From CAVPLM01 sp964497095 (GTDB lineage Bacteria > Actinomycetota > Thermoleophilia > RBG-16-64-13), in assembly GCA_964497095.1 (NCBI GenBank), contig CAZCCL010000002.1, positions 1-64,000 on the forward strand: a stretch of 64,000 bases of DNA. Reading direction: 5' to 3'. Shown here piece after piece: positions 31,782 through 40,888 of the stretch (position 1 is the first letter of the stretch; each line of letters begins with the position of its first letter). A program made the translations under genes and the position numbers. The notes beneath the pieces were generated by a model. That model worked only from the letters and a program-made list of their open reading frames with translations. It searched no databases and was not told the DNA's origin.

Positions 31782-34607
31782 GTGTTCGGTCGGCTCTCTT
31801 TCGAAGGTCGGGACGGTGTCCAGGAACGTCAGCTCGACCAGCCGGTCATAAGCCTGGGGCGCGCTCCCGAGAACGACGTTTGTCTCGATCACGCCACAGT
31901 CTCCCGCTTCCACGCTCGTATCCTCTCCGATACCCAAGGGAGCACCGTCATCGATTTGGGCAGCGGGAACGGCACGCGGGTGGATGGGGTGGAGCTTGAG
32001 GTCAAGGTCGAGAACCGACTAGCCAATGGCTCTGTCATCCAGATCGGGCCCTTCTCCATCCGTTACCACCGGGAGTCGGTGGCGCCCACCGTCGCCGCCG
32101 CCGTTCCGCCGCGCATCCTGCCGGAGCCCGTGGGCAAACTGGGCCAGACCGTCGTCATGGCTCCTCCCACTCCGGCCCGGTTGATCGTCACTACTCCTCA
32201 GGGAGTCGGCGAATTCCGCTTGACCGGCGAATCGATGGCTCTGGGACGGGACCCGACGAACGACATCACGATCGATTCCGACGCCGTCTCCCGCCGCCAT
32301 GCCCGCCTCGATAGGCGCGATTCAGGCTGGGAGATCACCGATCTGGGCAGCACGAACGGTCTTCGGTCTCAGGGCAGACCGGTCCAGAACATGCCGCTGA
32401 CGGACGGGGACGTGATCTACATCGGTCGCTCTGTCTGTCTGGAGTATCGCAGTCCGGAGCCTGCGGGCGCCGCGGCCCCGGCGGGCGCGGCGCCGCGCGC
32501 GGACACCTTCGATCTGCCCTCCAAGGGGGCGCTCGTCCTTGGTCGGAGCGAGAACGCCGACGTCACCATCTTCCATCCCCAGGTCTCCCGGGCGCACGCC
32601 CAGATCGTCCGGCGCGGCTCCGACCTCTACCTGGAGGACTTGGGCGGCGGCGCCGGCACCTACCTCAACGGCCAGATGGTCAAGGAGCATCTGCTGGGAG
32701 AGGGGGACGTGGTTCGCATAGGTTCCAGCCGCATGGTGCTGGAGCACGGACGCCTCAGGGTGGTCGACGAGGAGGGCAACCTGCGCATGGACGCCTTCCA
32801 TCTGAACCGGATAGTGGGCAAGGGACTGCGCATCTTGCAGGACGTCTCCCTCTCGATCTACCCGCAGGAGTTCGTGGCCATCGTGGGAGCCAGCGGGTCG
32901 GGGAAATCGACCCTGCTCAATGCCCTCTGCGGCTTTCGGCCGGCCAACACGGGGACGGTTCTGCTGAACGGGACCGACCTCTACCGGAACTTCAGCGCAT
33001 ACCGCAACGATCTGGGGTACGTGCCCCAGGACGACATCATCCACCGGGAACTCCCGGTCTTGCGTGCCCTCGATTATGCCGCCCAACTGCGGATGTCGGG
33101 TGACACGTCCTCTCAGGAGCGTCGGCAACGGGTGCAGGAGGTGCTCGAGGACCTCGACCTGCGCATGTGCGCCGACCGGGCGGTGCGCCAGCTGAGCGGC
33201 GGTCAGCGCAAGAGGGTGTCCATGGGAGTGGAGCTGCTCACCAAGCCCAGCCTGTTCTTCCTGGACGAGGCCACCTCCGGTCTCGATCCAGGCACCGAGT
33301 CGCAGATGATGAAGCTGCTTCGCCGGCTTGCCGACCAGGGCCGCACGGTAGCCCTCGTGACGCACGCCACCAAGAATGTGATGACCTGTGACAAGGTCAT
33401 CTTCATGGCCCGGGGCGGCCACTTGGCCTACTACGGTCCGCCGGAGGACGCCCTCCACTACTTCGGGGTGGACGACTTCGATGAGATATACACGCGGCTG
33501 GAGCAGGAGGAGCCGAAGGAGTGGGAAGGCCGTTTCCGGAGCTCAACAGCGTACCGCGAGAACGTGGAATCACGCCTCGCCGAGATGGGTCCGGCGTTCG
33601 CCCAGCAGGTAGGGTGGGCCGGCGCCGGGATGGCCATAGGGAGCGACGGGGCGTATGCCCCCACGTCCCCTGCTGGGTACGGACCCAGCCGGCTACCGCA
33701 GCGCGCCTCCAATCCACCCCGCCGGGTCTCGAACTGGAAGCAGTTCGTGGTGCTCTCCAAGCGCTATATGGACACCATATGGCGCGACAAGAAGACGGCG
33801 GCCCTGCTCTTCGCCATCGCCCCCTTCCTGGGAGTGCTGAACTTCGTCATCTGGAAGCGTGACGTCTTCGATCTCGAGACGGGTAGCGCGACCCAGGCCG
33901 TCACCATGCTTTTCATGACCTCGATCATCACCATCCTGGTGGGTACCATCACCTCGGTCCGGGAGATAGTCAAGGAAGACGCCGTCTACCGACGAGAGCG
34001 CATGGTAGGACTACGAGTCATGCCCTATGTGGGTTCGAAGGTGGCTATCGGGCTGATCTTCGCGGTCTGGAGCGCCGTCATGCTCTTCGCGTTCCTCATC
34101 GCCGCGGTCGATTTCTCCCACCTGAGCTTCGCGTCGACCATGCAGCTTTTGGTGCCCTTGGTGCTCGGCACGTTCGCCGGCGTGATGTGGGGCCTACTGG
34201 TCTCGGCAGTGGCGCCCAGCGAAGACCGGGCCATGTTGCTCGTGATACTGGTGCTGGTGCCGCAGTTCGTGTTCTCGGGAGGGATGATCCCCGTGTCGGA
34301 TCTGGGGACGGCTGGGAAGATCATGGGGTGGATCACCTCCACCCGTTGGGAATTGGGAGCACTCGTCACTTCGGCTCAGGTCAAGAGCGGTCCCGGACAG
34401 GCGGCCGACCTTTCCGACGTCTACCTCCCCGGGATTCAGAGCCTAAACACACCAGGGGAGAAGCAGGCCTTGATCAACTCCCTGAACGACCAGTACGGCG
34501 ATATCTTCAACGTGAATCTGGCCCTCTATTGGGGCATGTCCGCCGTCCTGGCGGCGGTGTTGCTCGCGATCATCATCGCGCTGCAGAAGCGTAAAGACAC
34601 CCTGTGA
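31782..34607 (+). CDS. triple-FHA ABC transporter (Rv1747-like), ATPase and permease fused
   Basis: A 941-aa ABCG-type half transporter with phosphothreonine-binding domains. Three FHA domains occur at about 22-75 (SLGRAPENDV...GSGNGT), 150-205 (ALGRDPTNDI...GSTNGL) and 247-300 (VLGRSENADV...GGGAGTY); each keeps the Gly-Arg, Ser-Arg-xx-His and Asn core, the third with GAGT in place of GNGT. The ATPase follows: Walker A GASGSGKST near 369, signature LSGGQRKR near 470, LFFLDEATSGLDP. About six TMs fill 660-935. Mycobacterial Rv1747 has two FHA domains and is controlled by kinase PknF; the kinase gene here lies 30 nt downstream. GTG start. Substrate may be a lipid or glycolipid. Confidence 0.92.
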   Translation: MFGRLSFEGRDGVQERQLDQPVISLGRAPENDVCLDHATVSRFHARILSDTQGSTVIDLGSGNGTRVDGVELEVKVENRLANGSVIQIGPFSIRYHRESVAPTVAAAVPPRILPEPVGKLGQTVVMAPPTPARLIVTTPQGVGEFRLTGESMALGRDPTNDITIDSDAVSRRHARLDRRDSGWEITDLGSTNGLRSQGRPVQNMPLTDGDVIYIGRSVCLEYRSPEPAGAAAPAGAAPRADTFDLPSKGALVLGRSENADVTIFHPQVSRAHAQIVRRGSDLYLEDLGGGAGTYLNGQMVKEHLLGEGDVVRIGSSRMVLEHGRLRVVDEEGNLRMDAFHLNRIVGKGLRILQDVSLSIYPQEFVAIVGASGSGKSTLLNALCGFRPANTGTVLLNGTDLYRNFSAYRNDLGYVPQDDIIHRELPVLRALDYAAQLRMSGDTSSQERRQRVQEVLEDLDLRMCADRAVRQLSGGQRKRVSMGVELLTKPSLFFLDEATSGLDPGTESQMMKLLRRLADQGRTVALVTHATKNVMTCDKVIFMARGGHLAYYGPPEDALHYFGVDDFDEIYTRLEQEEPKEWEGRFRSSTAYRENVESRLAEMGPAFAQQVGWAGAGMAIGSDGAYAPTSPAGYGPSRLPQRASNPPRRVSNWKQFVVLSKRYMDTIWRDKKTAALLFAIAPFLGVLNFVIWKRDVFDLETGSATQAVTMLFMTSIITILVGTITSVREIVKEDAVYRRERMVGLRVMPYVGSKVAIGLIFAVWSAVMLFAFLIAAVDFSHLSFASTMQLLVPLVLGTFAGVMWGLLVSAVAPSEDRAMLLVILVLVPQFVFSGGMIPVSDLGTAGKIMGWITSTRWELGALVTSAQVKSGPGQAADLSDVYLPGIQSLNTPGEKQALINSLNDQYGDIFNVNLALYWGMSAVLAAVLLAIIIALQKRKDTL

Positions 34608-34637
34608 CGGGTCATTCATGATGGACGAGCTCCGACG

Positions 34638-36944
34638 ATGGAAGACCTAGTAGGCAGCACTCTGGGCCGATACCAGGTGTCCGCGCTGGTGGGGCGGGGC
34701 GGCATGGCCGCCGTATACCGGGCGCTCGACCCGATCCTCAACCGGGCTGTAGCCGTCAAGGTCATGCATAGCCATTTGGCCGCCGACCCTAACTTCGTCA
34801 GCCGCTTCCGGCACGAGGCTCAGGCGGTGGCTGCTCTCCGACACCCCAACATCGTCAAGGTGTTCGATTTCGGCAACGAGGGCGATTCCTACTACATGGT
34901 CATGGAGTTCATCGACGGTCCCACCCTGGCGTCCCTCATGATGGCCGGGGCGACCGCCGGCGGCGCGAAAGCTCCGCTGCCTTCCGGCGAGGCTCCGGGC
35001 GGTCTCTCCACGGGCGAGATCCTGCGTCTGTTCCCGCCCCTGTGCTCGGCCATCGACTACGCCACCGCCCACGGCATGGTGCACCGTGACATCAAACCGG
35101 CCAACATCCTGCTCACCTCGGAGGGGGAGCCCATCCTCACCGACTACGGCATCGCCAAGATCATGGGGGCCACGTCCTACACCGCCTCCGGGATGGTCCT
35201 GGGTTCGGCCCACTACATGTCGCCCGAGCAGGTACAGGGCTTCGCCGTCGACCACCGCTCGGACATCTACTCGTTGGGCGTGGTCCTCTTCGAGGCCTTG
35301 GCCGGCCGGGTCCCCTACGACGCCGATACCACTGCGTCCATCCTGGCCCAACATCTCTCCGCTCCCGTGCCCCCCGCCCGCTCCCTCAACCCCCAGTTGC
35401 CCGCAGAGATCCAAGCGGTGCTGGAGCGGGCGTTGGCCAAAGAGCCGGAGCGGCGCTACCAGCGGGCCGAGGACTTGGCTGCAGCCCTCCAGACCGCTCT
35501 CTCTCCTCCGCCGGTGACCGTCTACGAGACCGTCCCCGGTGCCGCCCCCGCTCCTGCCCTGGCCCCTACCGTGGTGGAGGCTCCCGGCATAGAGTTGGGG
35601 CAAAGCCCGGAGCCGGCCGCTACGGAAGCAGCGGGCGCGGCTCCTACCCGCGTGGAGCGGGTGGCGCCTACCCCAGATCTCGGGGCGCAGGCCGCTGGTG
35701 TGCAGGCCGTCGGGGCGCCGGCTCTCTGGGTGCACCCCAGTCCCGAGGCTCGCCCGGGGAAGAAGCGGTGGCGGTGGCTGCTGGCGGCAGGGGTGGTGGT
35801 GGTGGCGATCGTCGTGGTGGTCGCGGTGCTGGTCACCCGAGCGGACGAGCAGACCACGGAGTCCACCGTCACGACCACAGACGGAGGGCCGGTCTCGACG
35901 TCCACCGCCGGGTCCGGAGACGATTCGACGATCACGACGCTACCGGCGGAAGTGGCTCAAGTGATCGAGGAGGGTGTCGTCCTGGTCGAGAGCGGGGAGC
36001 TCGACGCAGGTATCGCTAAGTACGAGGAGGTGCTGCGCGAGCACCCGGACAGCGACTTGGGCCGCACCCGGTTGGGCATCGCCTACTACCTCCACGGGGA
36101 CTACTCCCCCGAGATGACCGAACAACAGCTCAAGCTGGCCACCGAGAAGAACCCGGAGAACGCCGAAGCCTGGGCCTTCCTGGGCCTGGCTCGGCTGAGC
36201 GCAGCCTACAGTCGGAAGACCGGGGATTTCGCTTCAGCAGAAGAAGCCTGCCGTCAAGCCATAGAGCTGGATCCGCAAAGCGGTCTGGGCCACGCCTTCC
36301 TAGGGCGGGTACTGGCCGCATCGGGTCGGCAGGAAGAAGCTTTGACGGAGATGCAGACTGCTCTGGACCTTGCCCCGCAGGGTCCCTGGGTGCAGGAGTC
36401 TGCCGGTTGGATCAACGCCGTGCACGACGACTGGGAGGCCGCCGTCCCGCATTACGATCTCGCGGCCACCTACAGACCCAACTGGGCCAGCTTCCTCAGT
36501 CTGCTCGGAGAGGCTCTGCGGGAGACCGGGCAGTACGATCAGGCCCTCGAATACTACGAGAAGGAGCTTCAGCTGGGCCAGGGGTACGAGGCCTCGGCCT
36601 ATCAGGACATCGGGCTGACGCTGTGGGACAAGGGGGACTCCCCCGGGGCGATCGACAACCTCAAGAAATCGCTGACCCTCGACGAGAACGACGACTACAC
36701 GCACTGGGCCCTCGGAGCCATCTGGGACGAGCAGGAAGACTACGAGGCGGCTCTACCCCATCTCCAGCGCGCGGTAGCCCTGGTGCCGAACAACGCGGGC
36801 TACCAGGAATGGCTGGGGGATTGCCTCTACTACCTGGGGCGCTATGAGGAGGCCAGGGTGGCCATCGACAAGTCCTTGGAACTCGACCCAGACCGGGAGG
36901 GGGCGCAGCGGCTGTCGGGATACCTGGAAGAAGCGGGCTACTAG
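34638..36944 (+). CDS. membrane Ser/Thr protein kinase with external TPR domain
   Basis: A 768-aa Hanks-type kinase. Catalytic domain 1-285: Gly-rich loop VGRGGMAAVYRA, Lys in AVKVMHSHL, catalytic HRDIKPAN (149-156), metal-binding loop DYG instead of DFG (about 168), activation loop ending GSAHYMSPEQ. A disordered linker precedes one TM (about 375-397, LLAAGVVVVAIVVVVAVLV). The extracytoplasmic part (about 430-765) is made of TPR repeats rather than PASTA domains. It probably phosphorylates the FHA-ABC transporter encoded just upstream, as PknF does for Rv1747. The stop overlaps the stop of the convergent luxC-like gene. Confidence 0.92.
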   Translation: MEDLVGSTLGRYQVSALVGRGGMAAVYRALDPILNRAVAVKVMHSHLAADPNFVSRFRHEAQAVAALRHPNIVKVFDFGNEGDSYYMVMEFIDGPTLASLMMAGATAGGAKAPLPSGEAPGGLSTGEILRLFPPLCSAIDYATAHGMVHRDIKPANILLTSEGEPILTDYGIAKIMGATSYTASGMVLGSAHYMSPEQVQGFAVDHRSDIYSLGVVLFEALAGRVPYDADTTASILAQHLSAPVPPARSLNPQLPAEIQAVLERALAKEPERRYQRAEDLAAALQTALSPPPVTVYETVPGAAPAPALAPTVVEAPGIELGQSPEPAATEAAGAAPTRVERVAPTPDLGAQAAGVQAVGAPALWVHPSPEARPGKKRWRWLLAAGVVVVAIVVVVAVLVTRADEQTTESTVTTTDGGPVSTSTAGSGDDSTITTLPAEVAQVIEEGVVLVESGELDAGIAKYEEVLREHPDSDLGRTRLGIAYYLHGDYSPEMTEQQLKLATEKNPENAEAWAFLGLARLSAAYSRKTGDFASAEEACRQAIELDPQSGLGHAFLGRVLAASGRQEEALTEMQTALDLAPQGPWVQESAGWINAVHDDWEAAVPHYDLAATYRPNWASFLSLLGEALRETGQYDQALEYYEKELQLGQGYEASAYQDIGLTLWDKGDSPGAIDNLKKSLTLDENDDYTHWALGAIWDEQEDYEAALPHLQRAVALVPNNAGYQEWLGDCLYYLGRYEEARVAIDKSLELDPDREGAQRLSGYLEEAGY

Positions 36945-38782
36945 ACCGGCGACCGCGGATCCGGCCGGGCGGCGCCCCGCGCGCCCGGGCCGGCGGCCGC
37001 CTGATCGTCGCTCCGCCCGGCCATGCTCGCCATCCGGTCGACAAAGGACCTGTAGGTCTCCATCATGGCGTCGAAAGGCCTGTCGAACTCGATGGTCGTG
37101 AAATGCCCGGCCGGCCGGCGCCGTAGCAGATCGAGCGGCAGCAGCCCGTCCCAGGAGTAGGCCAGTTGCGGGAAGGCCCCGCGGCCCACCACGCGGATCG
37201 CCGTCACTCCCCGAGCCCCACACTCAGTGGCGAAATCGAGGAAGCGCCGGGTCAAGCCCTCGCTGGGCCTGCCCACGGCGACGCTCAAGGACTGCAGGGA
37301 GCAGGCGGGGAGTAGGCCGAGATATTCCGTGGGCACCTCCATGAGGTCGTCCACCGGGCGCACGATCACGACGCGGCCTTGGCAATCGTTGACCAAAGCG
37401 GCGAAGACCCTCGGGCTCAGACCGCGTCCGTCGGGGACCCTCTCATCCAGAATCACCACGAAGCGGTCGTCATAGTCCGAAAGCACCTGCAGACCGGTGC
37501 TCACTCCGCCCAAGCTCTCCATGGCCTTGTAGCGGTCGAAGCTGTCGTGAAGCTGGCGGAGGGGCCAAGCGCCCCGGGGAAGCACCTCGGAAAGCCGGCG
37601 CAACTGAGCGACAAGACGTTCGGTGTACTCGAGCGGAGCGGTGTCACCGTGCATCCTTCTCTCGACGAAGTGGATGCGGGAGGAAAGACAGCCGTTCTGG
37701 TCCCAGAAGGCCGAGTCGAGGCCGGCCAGGAGAGCGACGGCGGAGACCAGACCGCCCTCCCCCGAGGAGCTCATGCTCTGGTGATCCAGCTCGAACATCT
37801 CCCGGCCGATGGCCGAGAAGCTGACTTTGTGCCCGTGAGGGTGGAAGCGGACACGGGGCCGGTCTGTCATATCGCCCGCCCGCGAGATCTGCTCCGCTAT
37901 GCGGGCGATGGTGTCATCTCCCGCTGCCGCGATGACGAGGCCCGACCAGCCCAGGAGACGCCTCTGCAGGGCCGCGTCGTCGTAGTCCCACACCAAGACG
38001 GCCACAGTGGAGACGAGTTCCTCGTCGGCCTCTTGCAGAGCCTGAAGGATCAAGGGACTGAAGATGGGTTCACGTCTCGAGTTGCGCACCAAGACTACCG
38101 GCGGGGCTCCACCGGACAGGGTGGTCGCGAGGGCGAGGAGGATGATGATGAGGGCGGTCCCCGGCACGTTGCCGGCTCCGTAGCCTGTGACGAACCGAGG
38201 TGCCTCCGGGGCGGCGAAGATCGGGAGCCGGGAGTACAGCGGCACTTGGCCCGAAACCCCGGCGATCCCGGGCGCACGGGAAGGAAAGAAACGCAGACGT
38301 CCGGGTAATCCGGGCAGAGGCCGCCAACCCGCCGCCGCTGCCTTGGTGGGGTTCAGGGCCAATGCGAGGGCCATCTGCTCGAGGTCCCAGATCTCCGGAG
38401 CGGCCATGACGGAGCCGATCATGGCCTCGGAGTATCCTGTGTATCCCGGGATCATTTCCAGCGCTCGGCGGGCGGGGTTCCTCGGGTCGGCCAATCTTTG
38501 GGCGACCGCTCCCATCGCCATTCTCAGTCGATCCCAGAACTCCGGTCCGCGGGGGGCCCGCTCGCGGGCCGCCTCTAGGCCTTCGAGCACGGTCGCCCAG
38601 TCGGCTTCGGTGAATCGCGGCCAGCGGGCCCTGACGGCACCGGGCGTCCCCTCTTCACACTCAGCACCGCACTCGCGTCCGCCCGCGAAACATGCCTCCT
38701 CCCAGGACCGCCGGCCGGCGATGACCGAGCGGCGGACGGCCTTGGGGAGCCAGAAGCCCTCGCTCACACCTGCGCGGCGCAT
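36941..38782 (-). CDS. LuxC-like acyl-CoA/acyl-enzyme reductase
   Basis: A 613-aa member of the LuxC (fatty acid reductase, aldehyde-dehydrogenase-like) family that reduces a thioester-bound acyl group to aldehyde with NADPH. Seen: Rossmann region FVTGYGAGNVPGTALIIIL (about 220), and the active-site block FWDQNGCLSSRIHFVE with probable nucleophile Cys365. At 613 aa it is longer than Vibrio LuxC (about 480), chiefly through the N-terminus. ATG 38782 has GGGAG 7 nt upstream and overlaps the LuxE-like gene by 19 nt; an alternative GTG at 38767 overlaps the stop by 4. Third gene of the thioesterase-luxE-luxC operon. No luxA/luxB is present, so aldehyde must serve another purpose. Confidence 0.82.
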   Translation of the reverse strand: MRRAGVSEGFWLPKAVRRSVIAGRRSWEEACFAGGRECGAECEEGTPGAVRARWPRFTEADWATVLEGLEAARERAPRGPEFWDRLRMAMGAVAQRLADPRNPARRALEMIPGYTGYSEAMIGSVMAAPEIWDLEQMALALALNPTKAAAAGWRPLPGLPGRLRFFPSRAPGIAGVSGQVPLYSRLPIFAAPEAPRFVTGYGAGNVPGTALIIILLALATTLSGGAPPVVLVRNSRREPIFSPLILQALQEADEELVSTVAVLVWDYDDAALQRRLLGWSGLVIAAAGDDTIARIAEQISRAGDMTDRPRVRFHPHGHKVSFSAIGREMFELDHQSMSSSGEGGLVSAVALLAGLDSAFWDQNGCLSSRIHFVERRMHGDTAPLEYTERLVAQLRRLSEVLPRGAWPLRQLHDSFDRYKAMESLGGVSTGLQVLSDYDDRFVVILDERVPDGRGLSPRVFAALVNDCQGRVVIVRPVDDLMEVPTEYLGLLPACSLQSLSVAVGRPSEGLTRRFLDFATECGARGVTAIRVVGRGAFPQLAYSWDGLLPLDLLRRRPAGHFTTIEFDRPFDAMMETYRSFVDRMASMAGRSDDQAAAGPGARGAARPDPRSPV

Positions 38783-40218
38783 CCTGCTTCTCCCAGAAGG
38801 TCCACGCGCTGGATGGAGTCTTTCTCGAGATAGGCGCCGGCGTCTCCGCAAGGGCAGAGCATGTCACCGCGCCCGATCACCAGGGTGACCCGGTCCGCCG
38901 TGCGGAAGAAGCCTGGGAACAGGTCGCCGCCTCCGAACGGGTCGAAGAACGCCAGGAGCCCGGTCGCCCGAGGGCCCGATCGGATCTCGCCGTCATCATC
39001 TAGGACGCAAGCGTGGACCCAGGGCGGGACGTGGTAGTTTCCGGCGGAACACTGCATCGCGGCCCAGTTGGCCTCGGCCATGCCGTAGACGTCTCTCAGG
39101 GGCAAGGGGCTTCCGTCCGCCGGGCGGAAAGCACGCTCCAAGTCCCGTCTGATCTCGTCGAGTGAGAACGCATAGGTCTCCTTCATGCCTCCACCCGTGC
39201 CGAGAAGGCTACCCGGAGCCAGGAGGACCGTGCGGTCGGCGCGCACCAACGCCAGGGCTACCCCGTGGAGTTGGGTGGGACTGCCGAACAGGAGCAGCTT
39301 TTCGCCGTCACGGGCGGCGCGGTCGAGTCGGCCGAGGGCTACTTTGACGGCGCGCGGATCGACGTAGCGGGCCTGGATGGTGTTGATGGCCGGATGCCAG
39401 ACCCGCCTCTCCACGAACCCGCGCCGGCCGGTCCGGAACGCTCTTCCAGCTCGGATGCGGACCTGGTCGGGATGAGCGGGGAAAGGTATGGCGAAATGCA
39501 CCCGGTCGGAGGTCAGTCCTACCCGTTGCACGCTGAACCGGGCCATGCGGGCCATGGCGATCCGGGTGCGTTTCGGCATCATGAAGATGGCCCGGTGGTC
39601 GGCCTTCATTCCCAGGTAGCGCTGGAAGGACAGATAGAAGCTCTCCACGTTCAGGTCTGTGCTTCTCCGATCTCGCGCGATGATGGTGGCCCGACCCGAG
39701 GTGCCGCTCGAGGTGAGCAGTTCCAATCCGAAATCGGAGAACAAGTCTTCGACGGCCTGCAGCAGGGTCTCGAGAGACCTGTAGCTCGAACCGAGCCCGC
39801 GAAGGCGGTCACGAGGAAGGTCCACGGAGAGCTGGTCCACGAGCCACTCTCCGAAACTGCGAGGCTCGTCTTGGGGGAAGGGGGTGCCGAGCAGCTCGAT
39901 GTACGACTTGAAGGTCTGGGCCGTCGGCCGTAGCAGCCGGGACAGATCTGATGGCGCCGCCCGGGGGCCCACGCCCCGGGCGGCCACCGCGTTGCGATAG
40001 GCGGTATTACGCGCGTAGTGGTGGGAATGCGTGACCAGGATGCCGTTCAGCACGGCTTGGTCGCGCTCGACTTCCGTCGCTTCCCAGAAACCGGCCAGCG
40101 TATCTGCGTTGAGGGTGGCATGTGCCACGGCTTCCTGCGCTCCCTCGAACAGCGGGCGGGATCGGTGCCCGACCTTGGACGATAGGACCGACATCATCGT
40201 ACCGCGAGGCGGGCTCAT
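38764..40218 (-). CDS. LuxE-like acyl-protein synthetase
   Basis: A 484-aa adenylate-forming enzyme of the LuxE/PaaK branch of the ANL superfamily. It should activate a fatty acid with ATP and pass the acyl group to a LuxE Cys and then to LuxC. Seen: P-loop LLTSSGTSGRAT (168-179), LLLFGSPTQLHGV, LGTGGGMK, DVYGMAEANWAAMQCSAGNYHVPPWV split over about 390-415, and the C-terminal LFPGFFRTADRV and CPCGDAG. These blocks are hallmarks of LuxE. The start ATG 40218 lies 24 nt after the thioesterase stop; no strong ribosome site is visible, and ATG 40197 is an alternative. Confidence 0.82.
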   Translation of the reverse strand: MSPPRGTMMSVLSSKVGHRSRPLFEGAQEAVAHATLNADTLAGFWEATEVERDQAVLNGILVTHSHHYARNTAYRNAVAARGVGPRAAPSDLSRLLRPTAQTFKSYIELLGTPFPQDEPRSFGEWLVDQLSVDLPRDRLRGLGSSYRSLETLLQAVEDLFSDFGLELLTSSGTSGRATIIARDRRSTDLNVESFYLSFQRYLGMKADHRAIFMMPKRTRIAMARMARFSVQRVGLTSDRVHFAIPFPAHPDQVRIRAGRAFRTGRRGFVERRVWHPAINTIQARYVDPRAVKVALGRLDRAARDGEKLLLFGSPTQLHGVALALVRADRTVLLAPGSLLGTGGGMKETYAFSLDEIRRDLERAFRPADGSPLPLRDVYGMAEANWAAMQCSAGNYHVPPWVHACVLDDDGEIRSGPRATGLLAFFDPFGGGDLFPGFFRTADRVTLVIGRGDMLCPCGDAGAYLEKDSIQRVDLLGEAGCAAQV

Positions 40219-40242
40219 GTTGCGGGCTCAGGACCGCCGGGC

Positions 40243-40713
40243 CTACCCGACGTTCTCCGTCTGTCCGCCGCGCCGGGGAATGGGAGGAAGATCACGCCCC
40301 TCGAGAGCGATGATCGCATCCCGGTATTCGGTCCTGAGCGGGACCCGCTCTCCAGCCATGTAGTCGTAGGAGACGATCAGGGTGTCCCCTTCAGCGGCCA
40401 CTCTCCCCAGTGCTCGACTGCGGACCTCGTACTCCATGAAGAAGCGGTCTTCTCCGAGTGCCGAGACCCGTGCTCCTATCGAGAGGGTGTCCGGATAGGT
40501 CACCGGCGCTCTGTAGCGACACCTGTTCTCCCCCAATATGAAACCGTACTCCCAGAGATCCAACCGGGGCGGGATCACCCCGATGCGCTCCAAGTAGGCG
40601 ATACGGACGATCTCGAAGTATTCGAAATAGGCGGTGTTGTTGACGTGGCCCAGAGCGTCCATGTCGGCCCAGCGCACCACCACGTCGACGAACACCGGGA
40701 AGGGGCTCGGCAT
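40243..40713 (-). CDS. YbgC/4HBT hotdog acyl-CoA thioesterase
   Basis: A 156-aa thioesterase of the 4-hydroxybenzoyl-CoA thioesterase superfamily. RWADMDALGHVNNTAYFEYFE (about 14-34) carries the catalytic Asp and the HVNN motif; the rest follows the hotdog fold to IVSYDYM. It could release free fatty acid from acyl-CoA or acyl-ACP, the role LuxD plays in the lux operon, feeding the LuxE and LuxC homologues encoded immediately downstream. First gene of this leftward operon; an AGGAG lies before the ATG. Confidence 0.85.
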   Translation of the reverse strand: MPSPFPVFVDVVVRWADMDALGHVNNTAYFEYFEIVRIAYLERIGVIPPRLDLWEYGFILGENRCRYRAPVTYPDTLSIGARVSALGEDRFFMEYEVRSRALGRVAAEGDTLIVSYDYMAGERVPLRTEYRDAIIALEGRDLPPIPRRGGQTENVG

Positions 40714-40783
40714 GATCTCTCCTCGACGAGGACTCGGGGATTTCCTGGCCGCATTGTAACCCCGAGGCGCCCGGCCTGCCTGT

Positions 40784-40815
40784 TTGATGTCTAAATGATA
40801 TCATGACAATATTAT
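40784..40815 (+). promoter_or_regulatory. AT-rich divergent promoter with palindrome
   Basis: A conspicuous AT-rich stretch between the divergent thioesterase and SPFH genes. Rightward: TTGATG (40784-40789), 17 nt, CAATAT (40807-40812). A perfect 10-bp palindrome ATGATATCAT (40795-40804) lies in the spacer and may be an operator. On the minus strand CATAAT (40816-40811) is a possible -10 for the thioesterase-lux operon. The regulator is unknown. Confidence 0.5.
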
Positions 40816-40888
40816 GCGGGCGGGGCCCGGCACGTTCTCATGGGCGGCAGCGGACCTGCCCCACGCTGGGGCGGGACAAGGAGGACAC

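Noticed and set aside
36941..40713. A complete bioluminescence operon
   Set aside because: No luxA/luxB-like luciferase frame exists within the window; only the reductase part is present.
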